The position numbers were made by a program, and so were the translations under genes. Under the pieces are notes generated by a model. It had not been told where the DNA came from. It ran no database searches and saw nothing but the letters and a program-made list of their open reading frames with translations. 64,000 nucleotides of DNA. Source: Chionis minor. Its lineage: Eukaryota > Chordata > Aves > Charadriiformes > Chionididae. Below, piece after piece: positions 47,186 to 60,275 of this stretch. Position 1 is the first letter of the stretch. Every line of letters begins with the position of its first letter. The DNA is taken from NCBI GenBank assembly GCA_013398295.1, contig VZSF01006858.1, positions 819 to 64,818 on the forward strand, read 5' to 3'.

Positions 47186-50100
47186 GGGAAATCAAAGCGG
47201 GGGTAAAGCCTGTAAACCTTCGTGGGCAGGCAAAGCTCAAAAAATAAATGGAACCTCTGGAAAAAAAGGCCTGTTACTGAGGCAGCTGAGAGATGTCCTG
47301 AAACAGCATTCTCCTCTGTTATGAAATAGTCACTCTGCTGAAGTCAAGTTCCTGGTGGTGGTGGTCTGGATTTCTGCCTAGGGCATCCTGAGTTGTACCA
47401 GAAGGCAACAGCTGCTTTCAGGTGTTTGGGGCACATCAATAATTTGCTCTTGAAATAACTTTTCTTCCTCTTGGTATATGCAAATGGCTCTTTGTGCATC
47501 AATTTGCTCTTGTGGATTTGATTTTTTTCCTAGGACAGTAATACTTCCTTTCTAATATATTTTGAGATTGCTGGATCTCAAGCATTATAGAAGAACCAGG
47601 AATACTGATGTTATAAAGAGAAATAACCATATTGATTGGAAATAAGAAAAGAAGAAAGCTGCAAATCTCTGTCACCTTTTTTCCCCCCTCTTTATGATTC
47701 AACATGAAGAATACATGGTTTATATTCCCAGCGGTGGCTGGCTTGGATCCAATGACCTTTGCAAAAAAATCCATTGCTAGCATGGAAAATGTAGTAAAAC
47801 AATGTAAGCGTGCTTACTGTAGGCATGTAGATTTCTTAACACAATAGGGTCCTGAGAGTAGCCGAAGTCTCTGGATTCTTCTACAAAAAATGATCCCACA
47901 TGGGAGCTATTGTGATGCTCCCTCTGCTGGCTCTCAATCCGCCTCCAAATTTTCCTTAGAAGACCTTGCTTGGGCATTGATCCACAAACAGGAAAATAAG
48001 CAATTGAGGCGTGGTAATGTGAAGGTTCAGCGCAGTCCAAAGCAGAGAGGCTGTGTCTCCACTTTGAATGGATGAAGAACCAAAATCATCAAGAAAAGGT
48101 CCTCATCCTTCAGATAAAATGATTATAGATAGCAGGGCCGAAGAGTAAACCCAAGTACTAAAGGTTTACATTCCCTATCTTTAATTGTAAATCTACTTAT
48201 AAGGTATTTGGAATTCTTTGACTGTGAAATGTGTTTTCATAAGAAGAAAGCTATCAGTCAGTGATTTCTGTTCTAGAAATTCATAAGCTGAATGCCCCAA
48301 TGTTTTTAATATTGTAACAGCCTATTTGCCTGGCTCATAAAATCCGAACTCTTTCTGACTTTTCCTTAATTATGGGTTTGGGAAGAATTTCTGTTTCCTG
48401 GAATAGTGAAGGGGGAAAATCCTGTTTACTTTAGAAATAGCTTTTTTTTTTCTTAAATCAGAAGGTGACAAGATGACCAGAGTCACTGATACAAAAATTA
48501 TGAAACAAGATGATGATGATGGCACACCAATTTAAACCAAATTTAAAAAAAAAAAAAGGCTGACAAGCCTGTGGCAGTACAGTCTGCTAACAATTTACAC
48601 TGGAATTCTCTATGAAAATTTTGATTATTGTGCAACGTATGAGATCTAGCTATGACTATGCTTTTTCCAAAGGTCAAAGAGAAGAAAAAAAAGCAGCTTC
48701 CTTAGATGATAGTGGGGCACCTCTGTCCCTGTTTTAGCTGAATTCTTAAACACACGCTTAATAAATGTGCTTAGTGCATCTGCTGATCTAAGCTTTGCTT
48801 TGCTACCAACTTTAACACCAGCGCAGGCTGGCTGGAGTTCATTATTGGTGTTACAGTACAGCAGGACAACTGCTTGTTGTTTTTACAAGTAATTTGTCTT
48901 GGTGTTTCAGGTAGCGTCCCCTTTGGCAGCAAAGGGGAGCACGTGCCTTGGAATGAAGGCAGGCTGTGGTGGGGAGCCCAAATAGTAAAGCGAAGCTTTC
49001 AGTTGGGAACTGAAACAAGATGTAAGGAAGAGCAACGGAAGGAGCTGAAAGGCAGCTAACGTGGGTGCAGCCAGGCAAAGGGCACAGAGAGACCACGTAC
49101 AGCTCTGGGTAAGCCTGGCTCTTGCCTGTGGCTTCTCATGATGATGAGACTTCCCTGAACTTGCAAATTGTTTTTCTGGGTGTTGCTGAAAGGAAGTACT
49201 GCCCACAGGAGCCTCAGCTCCTGGCGAGAACCACTTTGCCCTGATTCTGGCAACTCTTTCTGGCTTGTAATCATTACCCCAGTGCTAGGCAAAGACTCTT
49301 AATTAAATCTTTCTAGATGACAGTCCTATTTGTGGTCTCCTAGTAGGCACTGACTTATGCGAGGGGATCTCATTAAAAGTATCTTTCCACGAAGAAGGTT
49401 TCCTCTGACTTAATTTACAGAGGAACTGGGCACTGGTGCCCAGATTTGTGTGTGCCAGGCTGGTCTGTGGCTGTGGTGATGGACAACTGTAGCCATGTAG
49501 ACATTTGGAAGTGCTTTTCAAGGGTCTGGAGAATAAAGATAGTAGTCAGGCCTTCCAACCAAGATCTAACCCTACTGTCCTTGACAGCCTGGACTCCACT
49601 GTTTCCTAGCAAAGGTTCATGGTTATTGAAGCAGCATAGCTGATTTTTTTTTAAAACTTTTTTTTTATTTTTTGAGAGACACAAAAAAGTAATGTTTTCT
49701 GTTTAGTATTGAGGCTTCTGTGGGTTGTGTCTGTTGATGGATTAGTCAAGTATCTGTAATGAAGTCTGATTATTTTCATAGAGAATGTACATAAAGTCCA
49801 GTTTCTCCTGCTGCGTGAGCCTCACTGTGTTTAGAGAAAGTGTCTTTTTGCACAGTTCCTGTCTGCTTTCTAGTGGAAACATCATTTCCACCTCTGTATT
49901 CCTGGGTATGTGCCTCTCTGTCCGTATCTGATGCGTCCTTGCTGCCTTCTTACTGTGCTCGTGTGGTATTTTTTGCTGCTTATCTCTTACACGCATGCAG
50001 CTCCAAGCAATAATTCTCAAACCCTCCAGAACCCTCTGAGACACCCCAGCACAGCTCTGCTCCTGCTCAAGCCCTGCACGTGGCCTGTGTTTTGGGCAGT

Positions 50101-50956
50101 GACTTCTCTAGTTTTCGTTATCTAGCTCATAAATTACCTTCAATACTTCAAATTAGGCAACAGAATTTGTGGTGTGTTGGACATACGTTATTATCACTGT
50201 AGTCTTGTTTTAAAGCTTTTATGCATGCTACATTTGAATGTCACCACTGCTTAAATTCACACATGTGCATAGATAGACTCTGTGTAATCTACCTTTGTAT
50301 TTACATAGGATATCTGCAATTTCTTCCAGTTTATGTGAATTTGGTACAAGGTCTGGGGACTCCTGAAAGGCTAGTGGGTAATTTAGGCTGAGAAAGATCT
50401 GGGTTACATTCCACTGCAGTCAATGGCAATCTGATCGTGGGCTTCAATAAGCTCAGGGCTTCTGCCTTCAAAGAAAAAGGCAGTAAAGAGGCAGAATGGC
50501 AGAGTAGTAAAACACATCTGAAGATGTTTGTCACAGCAAAGATGTCAAGTGATATTTTTAGTTTGCAAGCTTTCCCCTTTCTTCCTTTTCAATGTTTTAA
50601 TTGTTAGGAAAGTAGTTGGTTATACTGCAAGATAATTTATGGTAGTATCACTTAATTCCTTTTGAAAAATGGAATCTAATTCCATTTTTCTAATCTGAAG
50701 ACGTTGGGATATACTCTTGTTATAAATAGGTGTAGCTTTGTGTAGGAGCTACACGCTCTTAGAGGCAGATGAAAATCTGTCCCGTTTGTGTCTTTTAGGG
50801 GAGAATTTCAACAACTGTATTTGAAACAGTCACATTTTTTTTGTATCGTGGGAGCCCCAGCCTTAATGCTACTGTTAAACCAGTAGAAAAGTTTCCTAAT
50901 TGCTACTCTGATAGCAGGCATTTGGCTTATACACTGCATTAGAGAATGCAGTTTTC

Positions 50957-50987
50957 ACCATACTGCGGTGAACTTACTCAGTATGGT
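50957..50987. repeat. Inverted repeat, 9-bp arms, 13-bp spacer
   Basis: ACCATACTG (50957-50965) and CAGTATGGT (50979-50987) are exact reverse complements. A nested TTCACC/GGTGAA pair overlaps the left arm. Confidence 0.7.
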
Positions 50988-53900
50988 ATTTTTCTGTAAC
51001 AGCATGACAGGGTTTATATTCCAAAAATCTTCAGAAAATGGAAGGACAGTTTCCCCTCTGTCTTACTATTAGGACTTCCATGTTACTACTATACAGCTGA
51101 AAATCTGGTAATAGATGATCGTAGCGTTAACATCAGACCTGGTAGGTGTGAGAACCATCATGCTTCATGGAGCTGTGAACTCCTTGGTATCTGCTTCTCA
51201 TCTTGCTGCTGTCGTAAAGAGGAGGAGAGTGACAGTTTGCAAAGCAGAGTTGTCTCTGTCCCGGCCAAATCCTTTATAGATGGGCCAATTTCCTTCCCAA
51301 ATGTTTGATTGCGGTGGTGTTGCTGATGTTCTAAAGACAGCCTGGCAAACAATTTCTTTTTGCTGGCAGAAAGGAGCAATCTTTGGAAATTTAACTCCGA
51401 GTTCACTTATCCCTGGGAAAATGAGAGGCAGATTCCAATAAGCAAAAAGTTTAAGCCCTTTAATCTTGGTCGGTCATCCCTCATTTTCCTTTCTGAAATC
51501 CAGAAAGGTTATTTAGAAAGCAAAGGACTTCAGTGAAATGGGAAATAAGCTATAGTTAGGAAAATATTTTCTAACTGGATAATGACAATCCAGAAAGTGC
51601 TTCTGAGCTCTGAAGCATTGGCTACAGTTAAATGACAGTTGGGTTTTTTTACTGATAGTGAATATGCACTTTCTTGGTTTACATATTAAATTAAATCATC
51701 ATGGAGAATATTAAATACACAATACTTCAGAAATTCATACTGGTTTTGCTGACTGTCCTGCAGCCTCTTTTGTCTTTCATTAAGTTTGCCTCTGACTAAG
51801 TGTTTCTGATTATTTGGAACTGAAGATTAATTGTTGTACTCAACTTTACCCTAGCATGCAAATGTTTCTGGGAAGCTGACAGTAAACTAGGCCATAAGCA
51901 ACCAGAGTCCCTTAGATTATATCCCAGGACCAGCTGCTAGGATATTAGAATATGTTGTGTTTTGTTGAGACATAACACAATCTCTTTCCTGGATGTGCAA
52001 AAGATACCTGGGGAAAAACTGCTGGTGAGGCAGCTCTAGGGAGATTGGTCCAGAGCCAGAAGAAACTCTGGATGGGAGCTAAAATGGTAATCATGAAAAC
52101 TTCTGCTTGCCTGATGCCTAAACTCCTCTGCTCCCCAGGCACCAGGAGCTCTCTTCTGCAGCTGTGTTTCTGGCCAGATGTTCCTTGCTCTCTTGGTGGA
52201 GTGAAACAGCTGGGTGCCTGGTGCATGTGTGGACCCCCACCCCTGCGGTGGGTGGCCCTGCCCGCAGTGTGCCACAATTCTCCCTGCAGTGCTTTGGTGG
52301 CTGTTGCTTTTAAAATGCTGCTGGAGGGAGTAAAGGGGCAATGCCCCCTTTATGAGACTGCTCAGTCCCCACAGCATTTGCTCTAACTTCTCATCTAATC
52401 TGTTTTCTGAGGGGAAAGATGTTGGGTTCTGCTTCTGATCCCAGAGGATGCCTCTGCAGGATTGCTTAGAAAGGGGACAGAAACCATTCTCCCTGTGTAC
52501 CTTAGCTATGAAGGCAGACAGCATGGCTTGGTCTTGCTCGTTTTCCCTGGTGCAGGGAATGTTGTCTTATGCAAGGCACAAGGGCTTAATTAGGAAGGAA
52601 AGGCATAGAAATCCCTTCTCTCTCTTCAAACAGGCTACAGCCTGGGCACATCCTTGGGGGCAGGAGGCAGAGGACTGAAATCCCTAACCTGGCATTTCCT
52701 ATTTCTATGTGGTGCTTCAACCACCTCTTTACTTTATGAATTGGAGAAGATATTGTTGGCTATGCATTAGCAGAAAAGATGAAGTCCAGGACTACTTTTG
52801 AAGGAAAGGGAGTAGTTGGGTATCTTCAGAGCATGTTTCATCAACACTGAGTGTAATGGCGCATGGAGAATGCTCACCTGCCCTCTGCCCTTCCTTGTTA
52901 CAGAGAGTGCCAACATCAGCCAGAGCTGCCTGCATGTGGCAGCTACAAACTGGGATGCCAGATGCTGTTTGTGGAATGGTCCCAGAGGCACGGTGCTTAA
53001 CAGTGGCTGTGAAGTCCACTTTGGGGCCAAGTACCTGTTTGGTTTTTCTTTTAGTATTTTAAAAAAACCCAACCCAACCTTTAGGCATCCTTTTCCCTCG
53101 CAGATGGGTGAATTGCTGGCAGCTTTTTTATTTCACCCAGTGCCAAGGATGGCTTTTGTCCCCTGCCCCTGCAGAAAGCGGGAGAAGCTCTGCCCTGAGA
53201 AGGTGCTGGTGGTGGTGTTTCTGACTTGAGGCTTCTCGCGGGTGTTTGTCCTGGCCCTCCCATGCGAGGGCTTCCCTTGGCAAGCCCGCCTTGAGTTGTG
53301 AGTGTTGCGCTCTGTTCCTGCGCTGCCGCTTGGCCCCGTGCGACGGGTACACCACGCAACCATAACCTCTTCCTCTGGCAAACAGTGGTGAAAAATATTG
53401 CACGGAGCCAACTGTGGTCTTTTTTTTCCTTTCCCCTTTTCTCTGAAGACTTTCTCTAAATACCTATATGTTGCACAGAAACAATAAATCACAGTGCGTG
53501 TCTGCAGCTTGGGCTCGCTCTGTTGGTGCGATGGATTCAGCAAGCCTGATACGTATTTGTCAGTATGGCTGGGGCAAAGAGTATGCTAGGAAATGTCATG
53601 GGGGAGTGGAAGAAATTGCTGTCCCAGCTGTTCCTTGCTGCTTTTCCACTGGAGATTGCAGGCTGGTGAAGCTGGAAGTGGAGCAGGATGAGTCCGTGCA
53701 TCCTGACTGCTTCTGGACAAGCAGCAGTGGCTCAGGCAGCCTCTGTCAGCAGATCGTGCCGGAGGATTTCTCAGCTCAGCGGTGATACAGTTGTGTCAAT
53801 CCAGCAGCTTCTCACCGTGAAAAGGATGTCCCCTTTCTTCACCCCACACTGCAGTTGTGATCCTGCCACCTTCTTGCACAGGCAGTAGCACCTGTCTGAT

Positions 53901-54530
53901 CTGTTGGTTCAGCTCACTTGATGAGCAGAAAAAAAAATACTATTTTTTGGGGGAAAGGGCTGAGTTTGTTGGGTTTTTTGTGTGTGGTTTTTTTGTTTGA
54001 GTGGTGGCTTTTTTTTCCCTTCTAGGAAGTGAGCTGAGCTGGCTCTGGGAGGTTGGTAAGCAGGGTAGAACGTGCGAAGAGGTGGTAGGAGTGGTGAGAA
54101 GGGAGGATTGCCCCTTTAGTCAACAGTAGCTGTTAGATCAAGCTCAGCTGCGGTGGCAACCACAGCCTAATTAAACAGCAAAGTCTGTGGCATGCTCAGC
54201 ATTTTCCCCTTCTCTGAATGCCACAGAACGTAGACTGAGCTGCACATGCACAATGCCAGGAAGAAATCTACTTCTATACACAAATTAAAACTTGCTAATT
54301 ATCTCTTATTTTTGTAGAAAACCTTTTATAGTTTTGTTGCTGTATGTTTTTCCATTTTTCCCTTTTTTTTTTTTAGCCACAGAGAAGGGAAAAAAAACCT
54401 TAAAAAAAAAAAAAGCTGATTGTTTTTGACTAATGGAACTAAATTCATTGGGCAAAGATTTCCAGTTCAGACGGCTATTTTTGCCAGTAAATAAATAAAT
54501 TCACATAGGTAATTTTGAGCCACTTCAGAT

Positions 54531-54780
54531 CCCACAGGCCAGAGAGGTGGAAAGCCATTCCTTGAATTTTAATATATTTGAAATAACTGCCTTTGTCCTA
54601 CAAGGAGAATTAGGGGATCTGCTCGCAGACGTTCCTGGTGGTTTCACTGAGGGAGATGTGGGGGCTGGACTTGCCTTTGCATATGCAAAGGGCAATAAAA
54701 CAGGCAGCCAAATGGTCAGAGAGGTCCCCATAAACATATCAAAGTTTAATGCTTGGTTTACGTAGCATGTCTGCAGAAGA
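54531..54780. promoter_or_regulatory. Candidate conserved element containing a POU-octamer palindrome
   Basis: This is unique sequence with a moderately long open frame on each strand (72 and 70 codons), which fits either a selectively constrained element or chance. It carries the octamer palindrome at 54674-54691. I prefer a regulatory reading to a coding one, because neither frame matches a family or shows a splice context. Confidence 0.35.
54674..54691. promoter_or_regulatory. Perfect 18-bp palindrome made of two opposed POU octamers
   Basis: CCTTTGCATATGCAAAGG equals its own reverse complement. Each half contains a TTTGCAT / ATGCAAA octamer core, so an Oct-type POU dimer is a plausible ligand. 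With one extra G the symmetry extends to TTGCC...GGCAA on the outside (54671-54695). Confidence 0.6.
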
Positions 54781-57070
54781 TGGCTTTGAGCTGGGCTGCC
54801 AGACTTGGAAGCAATGTTGGCACAAACACATACTTGGTTTCCCAGCTCTGCTGCAAGGGCGGTAACAAACAGGGGGAAGGAAGGGGGACCAGAAAACGGG
54901 TAAGACTTTAAACCACTGGTTTGTGAGCGTTTGGGGTGTGAATGTATGTCAACACCTATAGAAAAAGGAAGACGTGTGGCATTCGGTTTGTCTTGTGGTT
55001 GTTTGTTGTTGGTTTGTTTTGTTGTTTGTATGTGTGTTTTGGTGTGTTGTGTTTTGTTTTATTTTTTCCAACCCTGTCACTTAACAAAGCAAGCACCAGG
55101 GCCTCAAACAAGCAACAGCTTTTGCCATTGATGCCTATAATAGGACGGTGCTGGTAATAAATTACAGCAATGAGCTTGTTAGCAGAGTCCAGGCCTTAAA
55201 CACTTGCTTAGTTACCGTAGCTATAGCTCCAGATCATCAAAGTGCTTGAGGCGAACCAAAGCCTGTGACAGGAGAGCTCCTCCAACCCAGGCTCTGCCAG
55301 GGGAAGGGGCAGGATTTCTCTCTCTCCCCCTTACAGCCCTGCGAGTAAAAAGGCTCAGCAGCACTCAGCACGGCTCTGCTGTGAAATAGTGACAGCGTGT
55401 TTTGGTTTTTTTGTTTGGTTTTTTTTTTTTAATGTATTAATTTGACCTCCTGTTAAGGTGTGGACTGACTAGTTGCATATAGGAAAAAAAAAAAAACCCT
55501 GCCTGAGCCTATTCTGTGGGCAGAAAACAGCTTATCTTCAGTCTTCTGTGAAAAGACTTAGATGAAACAGAAGACAGGAGCTTGTTTCACTCAATACTAA
55601 TCACAGTAATGTAATATGTATTTGCTTTTCTCAATTACAGACCTGAAATGGAAGGCTCTAGGGAAAACATTTTTTTCCCTTCTCTCTGACAATCTTATCG
55701 TTTTAATGCTGTCTGCTATATATACATGAAGGGAGGGAAAAGAGAGAAGGCTAGCACGAAGAACCGTGACCCGCGCTTAGAGCAACAAAAGCTGAGGAAA
55801 TCCAGCGGCAGGGCCGTGGTCGCGGGCTGCTGCGTGCAGGCGAGGAGGAGGAAGCCGATGCTCATAGCTACATCTGCTGGCTCAGTGCAACCCAGGGCCT
55901 CCCTTGCTGGTGACGTGTCAGCACGTGTTTGCTCTGGTGGCTAGGTCCGACGGCCTCATCTGGCCAGCTCCAAAACTTCAATCGCATCTGGTGCACTTCT
56001 GATTTGGGGCAGAGCCAGAAGAACCGCCCAGGAGGGGGAAACCAGCATCCGGGTTGGGTCCCCGCACGTACGTAGCACGGCCGCAGCCTTGAGCATCTCT
56101 GCTCCTTTCCCTAGGTCAGACTGTGGTTTCTCTCGGAGGGGTGCCAGGGGCTTTTCCAGCCCCCTTTTGCACATGGCCTTTGCAGCGTGAAGCACAGTGA
56201 CACAGTTGTCTGCTATGGAGGGTGGGGAGGAGGAGGAGGAAGGTTTTGCACAGCCCTTGCTTGGGAGTAGGGGAGAGCGCAGGGTGCTTGTGGGAATGGG
56301 ATGGGTGGTGCAGGGATATCCCCAGGGGAAGTCCGGAGCAACTGTGAGATGGAGGGACCTCAGGAGGTTACGGGGTGGGAAGGGAGGACCGGAAAGGCAG
56401 CAGCTTGCTGTCCAGCTACACTTGGGCTGACGTATCAAGTGCGTTGCTTTCCAGTGGGTAAACCAAATCACTGAACTTGGCTATGTTTGGAGAGACATGT
56501 CTGACCAGCTGTGTACTTAATTACTGTCCTTTTCTCATGCAGGGTCTAGTCCAAGCTTCAGTAAAGTCAGCAGAACCTTGTTGACTTCATGCATTGTGCC
56601 TTTTAGGGCCAAGACATTTTTTCCACGCATATCTTAGAATTTGGGCGGTGGGAGGGAAGGCAATTGGCCAGCCCTGCTTCCTTCCCTTGCAATTAATTTT
56701 GGTCAGTGGAAATTTTGTTCTTTTCAGAAATGATCTTTTTTTAAAACCAGAACATTTGTTTTTGCAAAAGAATGCTCACTTCTTTAGAAAACTCTTAATG
56801 ATCGAACTGAAAAAACAATACAGATAATTTTTTGTGGTTTTACATTTCTGATTTATTATTTTTCATGTTTCCCTTTTAAGAAGCCAAAAAGGGAAGGAAT
56901 GAAAAGAGTAATTATAAACTTCTTTCAAGAAGAGGCGTTAGAAACTGTGTAGCTTAAAAGTCCCAAAGAAAAATAAAAATCTGTTTATACAATGTCACAA
57001 ACTTCTTCCGTCTGACCTTACACATGTTTAACATAGGTAGAGTTCGTAGAATTTACCCAGGAGGAGGAAG
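54781..57070. other. Unique non-coding sequence, no gene recognised
   Basis: It includes T/G-rich stretches (about 54990-55065 and 55395-55435), an A-run near 55483, and a GC-richer patch at about 55760-56420. The 171-codon minus frame (55956-56471) lies in that GC-rich patch and has no recognisable domain. Confidence 0.6.
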
Positions 57071-57928
57071 AATCATAGAAAAGTTTGGGTTGGAAGGGTC
57101 CTTTAAAGATCATCTAGTCCAACTCCCCTGCAATGAGCAGGGACATCTTCCACTAGATCAGGTTGCTCAGAGCCTCATTCAACCTGACCTTGCATGTTTC
57201 CAGAGATGGGGCATCTATAGGCTCTCTGGGACACCTCTGCCAGTGTTTCGCCACCCTCGCTGTAAAAAATATCTTCCTTTTATCTAGCCTAATCTACCCT
57301 CTTTTAGTTTATAACGTTACCCTTGTCCTGTCACAACAGGCCCTACTAAAAAGTTTGTCCTCATCTTTCTTAGAAGCCCCCTTTAAGTGCTGAAAGGCTG
57401 CAATAAGGTCTCCCCACGAGCCTTCTCTTGTCCAAGCTGAACCACCCCAGCTCTTTCAGCCTGTCCTCACAGAAGAGGCATTCCAGCGTTCTGATCATGT
57501 TTGTGGCCCTCCTGGACCTGCTCCAACAGGTCCATGTTTTTTCTGTGCTGAGGGCTCCGGAGCTGGATGCAGTACTCCAGGTGGGGTCTCACCAGAGCAG
57601 AGTAGAGGGGCAAATTACCTCCCTTGACCTGCTGGCTGCACTGCTTTTGATGCAGCTCAGGATACAGTTGGTTTTCTGGGCTGTGGGTGCACATTGTCAG
57701 CTCGTGTCCAGCTTTTCATCCACCAGTGCTCCCAAGTCCTTCTTGGCAGGGCTGCTCTCAACCCCTCCATCCCCCAGCCTGTTTGATACAGGGGCTTGCC
57801 CCGACCCACATGCAGGACCATGCACCTGGCCTTGTTGAACCTCATGATGTTCGCACAGGCCCACTTCTTGAACTTGTCCAGGTCCCTCTGCATAGCATCC
57901 CATCCCTCAGGTGTGTCAACCGCACCAC
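57071..57928 (-). mobile_element. CR1 retrotransposon, 3' part, decayed
   Basis: The left end has AATCATAGAA, the GTTTGGGTTGGAAGGGTCC block and TCTAGTCCAACTCCCCTGC, then the whole ORF2 C-terminal region on the minus strand. Recognisable fragments include [19 protein letters not shown] and [15 protein letters not shown], in frames broken by indels. It reaches further 5' than the 35426 copy (through CACCTGGCCTTGTTGAACCT on the plus strand at about 57824-57843) and ends near GTCAACCGCACCAC at 57928. Several stops and frameshifts make it non-coding. Confidence 0.94.
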
Positions 57929-59639
57929 AAAAGGGAGCTTCAGATTGTCCAGTTGTCCAGCCAATTCTACACTGGGGGTGGGGGGAGTTCTCTCTCTGGC
58001 ATCTGTCTCTCAAATTCAGCAGGTCACTGCCAATAGGACAGCTCGGAAGTGGAAGTGTACTGAACTGGAAATAGGATTCAGATTTGAGATGCAATATTTC
58101 AGTGGCGGGAGGGGCTGATGTATCAGCGAGCACATACAAAGATGCTAAAGGAGGCCACAGGTAGATAGCAAGGTTTTATTCACTCCTAAACTCACCAGCT
58201 TGTCTTGGATATTCAAGCTTCCGGTTTTCTGTTTAAACCAGTATTTATACAGAATGGAAACTTTCACACCATAAAAATTTTAATATATAAACCCCCCTAT
58301 CCTCCTAATTATTCAGTCAGCTCTTTGGACGTGCACTTCTGATACAGTAGGAAGAAACAGTGGCTTGAGTGTTTTTTACTGTGAAGGATGTTTTTACCTC
58401 TGTTAGCAACTGTTCAGTCGGCAGCAAGCCCTTAATAATAAATATTTTCTTATCCTGATTTTGTTTTATTTTTTCCTGTTTCCTTATTTCTACAGCTTGC
58501 CTATCAGCTCCATGCCAATCTTGGTCAGCCTCATCTGAGGGATCAGACGCAGTGAAAACTGTCCAGTTTCTGGGTGGGTTTTTTTATTTTTACTGCATGG
58601 CTTTGTTTATAGGAATTTTTTTATTATTATTTCTATAAAGAGTCCTTCATTACAGAGAATCCCTGCCATCTTTAGTAGATTTGGTGAGAAGCAACAAACT
58701 TGTTTTTAACATGTTGCAAAAGTGTAGCTGCCTTTGAGGAGGAAGGTGTTATTTTTGCAGTTTGGGACAAGGTGCAAGTCAAAAATATCTGCCTGGACTC
58801 AGAGCGTGGAGCACAGGGAGGTGAATTTCTAGGATGTTGTTAGGTTTCTGGAGTTAAAAGAGGATGTAGAAGGGCTTTGTGTGTTTAGGTACTAGCTTGG
58901 GTCTTATCTGAGAGACGGCATCTCCTTGACCCCTTTTCTCATGTTATAAAATTGGGCATAGGTTTGGGAAACAGTATGCAGTCTGGGTCAGAAAGCAATC
59001 CTCCCCCTACATGTCCCCCTCTAAAACACTAACTGGATTGAAAAAATATTGATCCTTTTGGTGTGGTGCTTCAGAAAGATTGAGCATAAAGTTAGGAGCC
59101 CGCACCCAGCAAAGCACAATGACATTTCAGTGCATAGAAGGCTCTGCTCGTGCTGAGGTAATGAAGGACCCCACAGCTGTGTTCCTCCAAGGTTTCTCAT
59201 AGTAATTTTCCATGAAGCTATGGAAAAATATTTATTCTTCCTTCTATAAACATGTCTGTAGGAGATTTCAGGGAAGGCGTGCATGCAGACACACAGAAAA
59301 AGTCCCCTTACATAGCCATAATTAACAAAATGTCTATGTTTTAATATTCCAGGAGGTTACAAAAAACCCCATGTTTTCTTTGTCACCCGCTCCATTTTTG
59401 TGTCATAAACAATATATGCAGTAGAGAGGTCTAAGGTTTTTGCCACCTCTGTGACAATCCACGTACTGGAAGGACCATCCTCTGGAATAGCATAGATTAA
59501 AGAAACTATTTATTTCATGTTCTTCAGTAAATCTGGGGTGCAGAACATGAAAATAAATGCTTATGAGGATGACCCATCTCTCTCTATTGTCTTCTTGCTT
59601 ATGTATATCTGGATTTTTGTCTCTCCTCTCGGGACCAGC

Positions 59640-59770
59640 CTTCGCGCGCTTCCCACCTCTGTGTAATCGGCAATATTTCATTACAGCAAGGCTATTCATA
59701 ACAGTGAGGCTGGTGCTTTTATCTGCAATCGTGTCTCCCCAGCATCTTGCCAACACGCACGGTAAGGTAA
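59640..59770. other. Possible constrained element or cryptic exon
   Basis: On the plus strand a pyrimidine-rich run with TCTCTCCTCTCGGGACCAG (acceptor-like, ending 59638) precedes an open frame to CACACG|GTAAGGT (donor-like, about 59755-59767). The predicted peptide is hydrophobic and unfamiliar. A non-coding conserved element is the other reading. Confidence 0.22.
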
Positions 59771-60185
59771 AAACGGAGAGCTGAGCACATGCATACCCTC
59801 AAATGGAAAGTTGTGTTTATGTGGTTATGGTTATGGTCGGACAGTAACCAGCTTTGCATTCCTGGGCACACACGAGAGATGTGTCTGAATTTTCTGAGTC
59901 TGACAGTTTGCTCAACATTATTTCAACAAAAGGTCTTTGGTCGGGTCGCAGGGTGGCAAGATAAGGAAAGAGTCCTTTGGCCAGATACTGCTTCTCTTGC
60001 TGATTCACAGATATAGGACCTAAAAGGGTGGGCACAGATGAAGATGAATTTCCTCTAGGAGTAAGAATCTGAACAATCTTCTTGAGTCTAAATGGGGGAT
60101 GTACTGGCCATTACTGGAGCAAATCTTTCTTTGAGCCAAATCAAGTAGGAAATGTCTTTTTTCTCTGTAATGGGCAGCTTTTCCT

Positions 60186-60275
60186 AAAAATTAAAAAAAA
60201 ACAAAAAAACCAAAAAAAAACGCCAAACCCACAAAAAAAACACCCCAAACCCACAAACAAAATCCAAAACCCCCA
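60186..60275. repeat. A/C-rich low-complexity tract
   Basis: A-runs of 5-9 are broken by C, CC, CCC and CCCC over about 90 bases, the longest of the four such tracts. Confidence 0.9.

Larger units (their letters stand above)
47011..54530. other. Unique non-coding sequence, no gene recognised
   Basis: It contains two notable inverted repeats (47079-47185 and 50957-50987) and T-runs at about 49646-49670. The 162-codon minus frame (52036-52524) is overlapped by another minus frame and by plus frames, and resembles nothing I know. Confidence 0.6.

Noticed and set aside
52036..52524. 162-codon minus-strand open frame
   Set aside because: Several overlapping frames on both strands, no family resemblance, and no supporting context.
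55956..56471. 171-codon minus-strand open frame
   Set aside because: Lies in a GC-richer patch where long chance frames are expected. Pro/Ser-rich with no domain.
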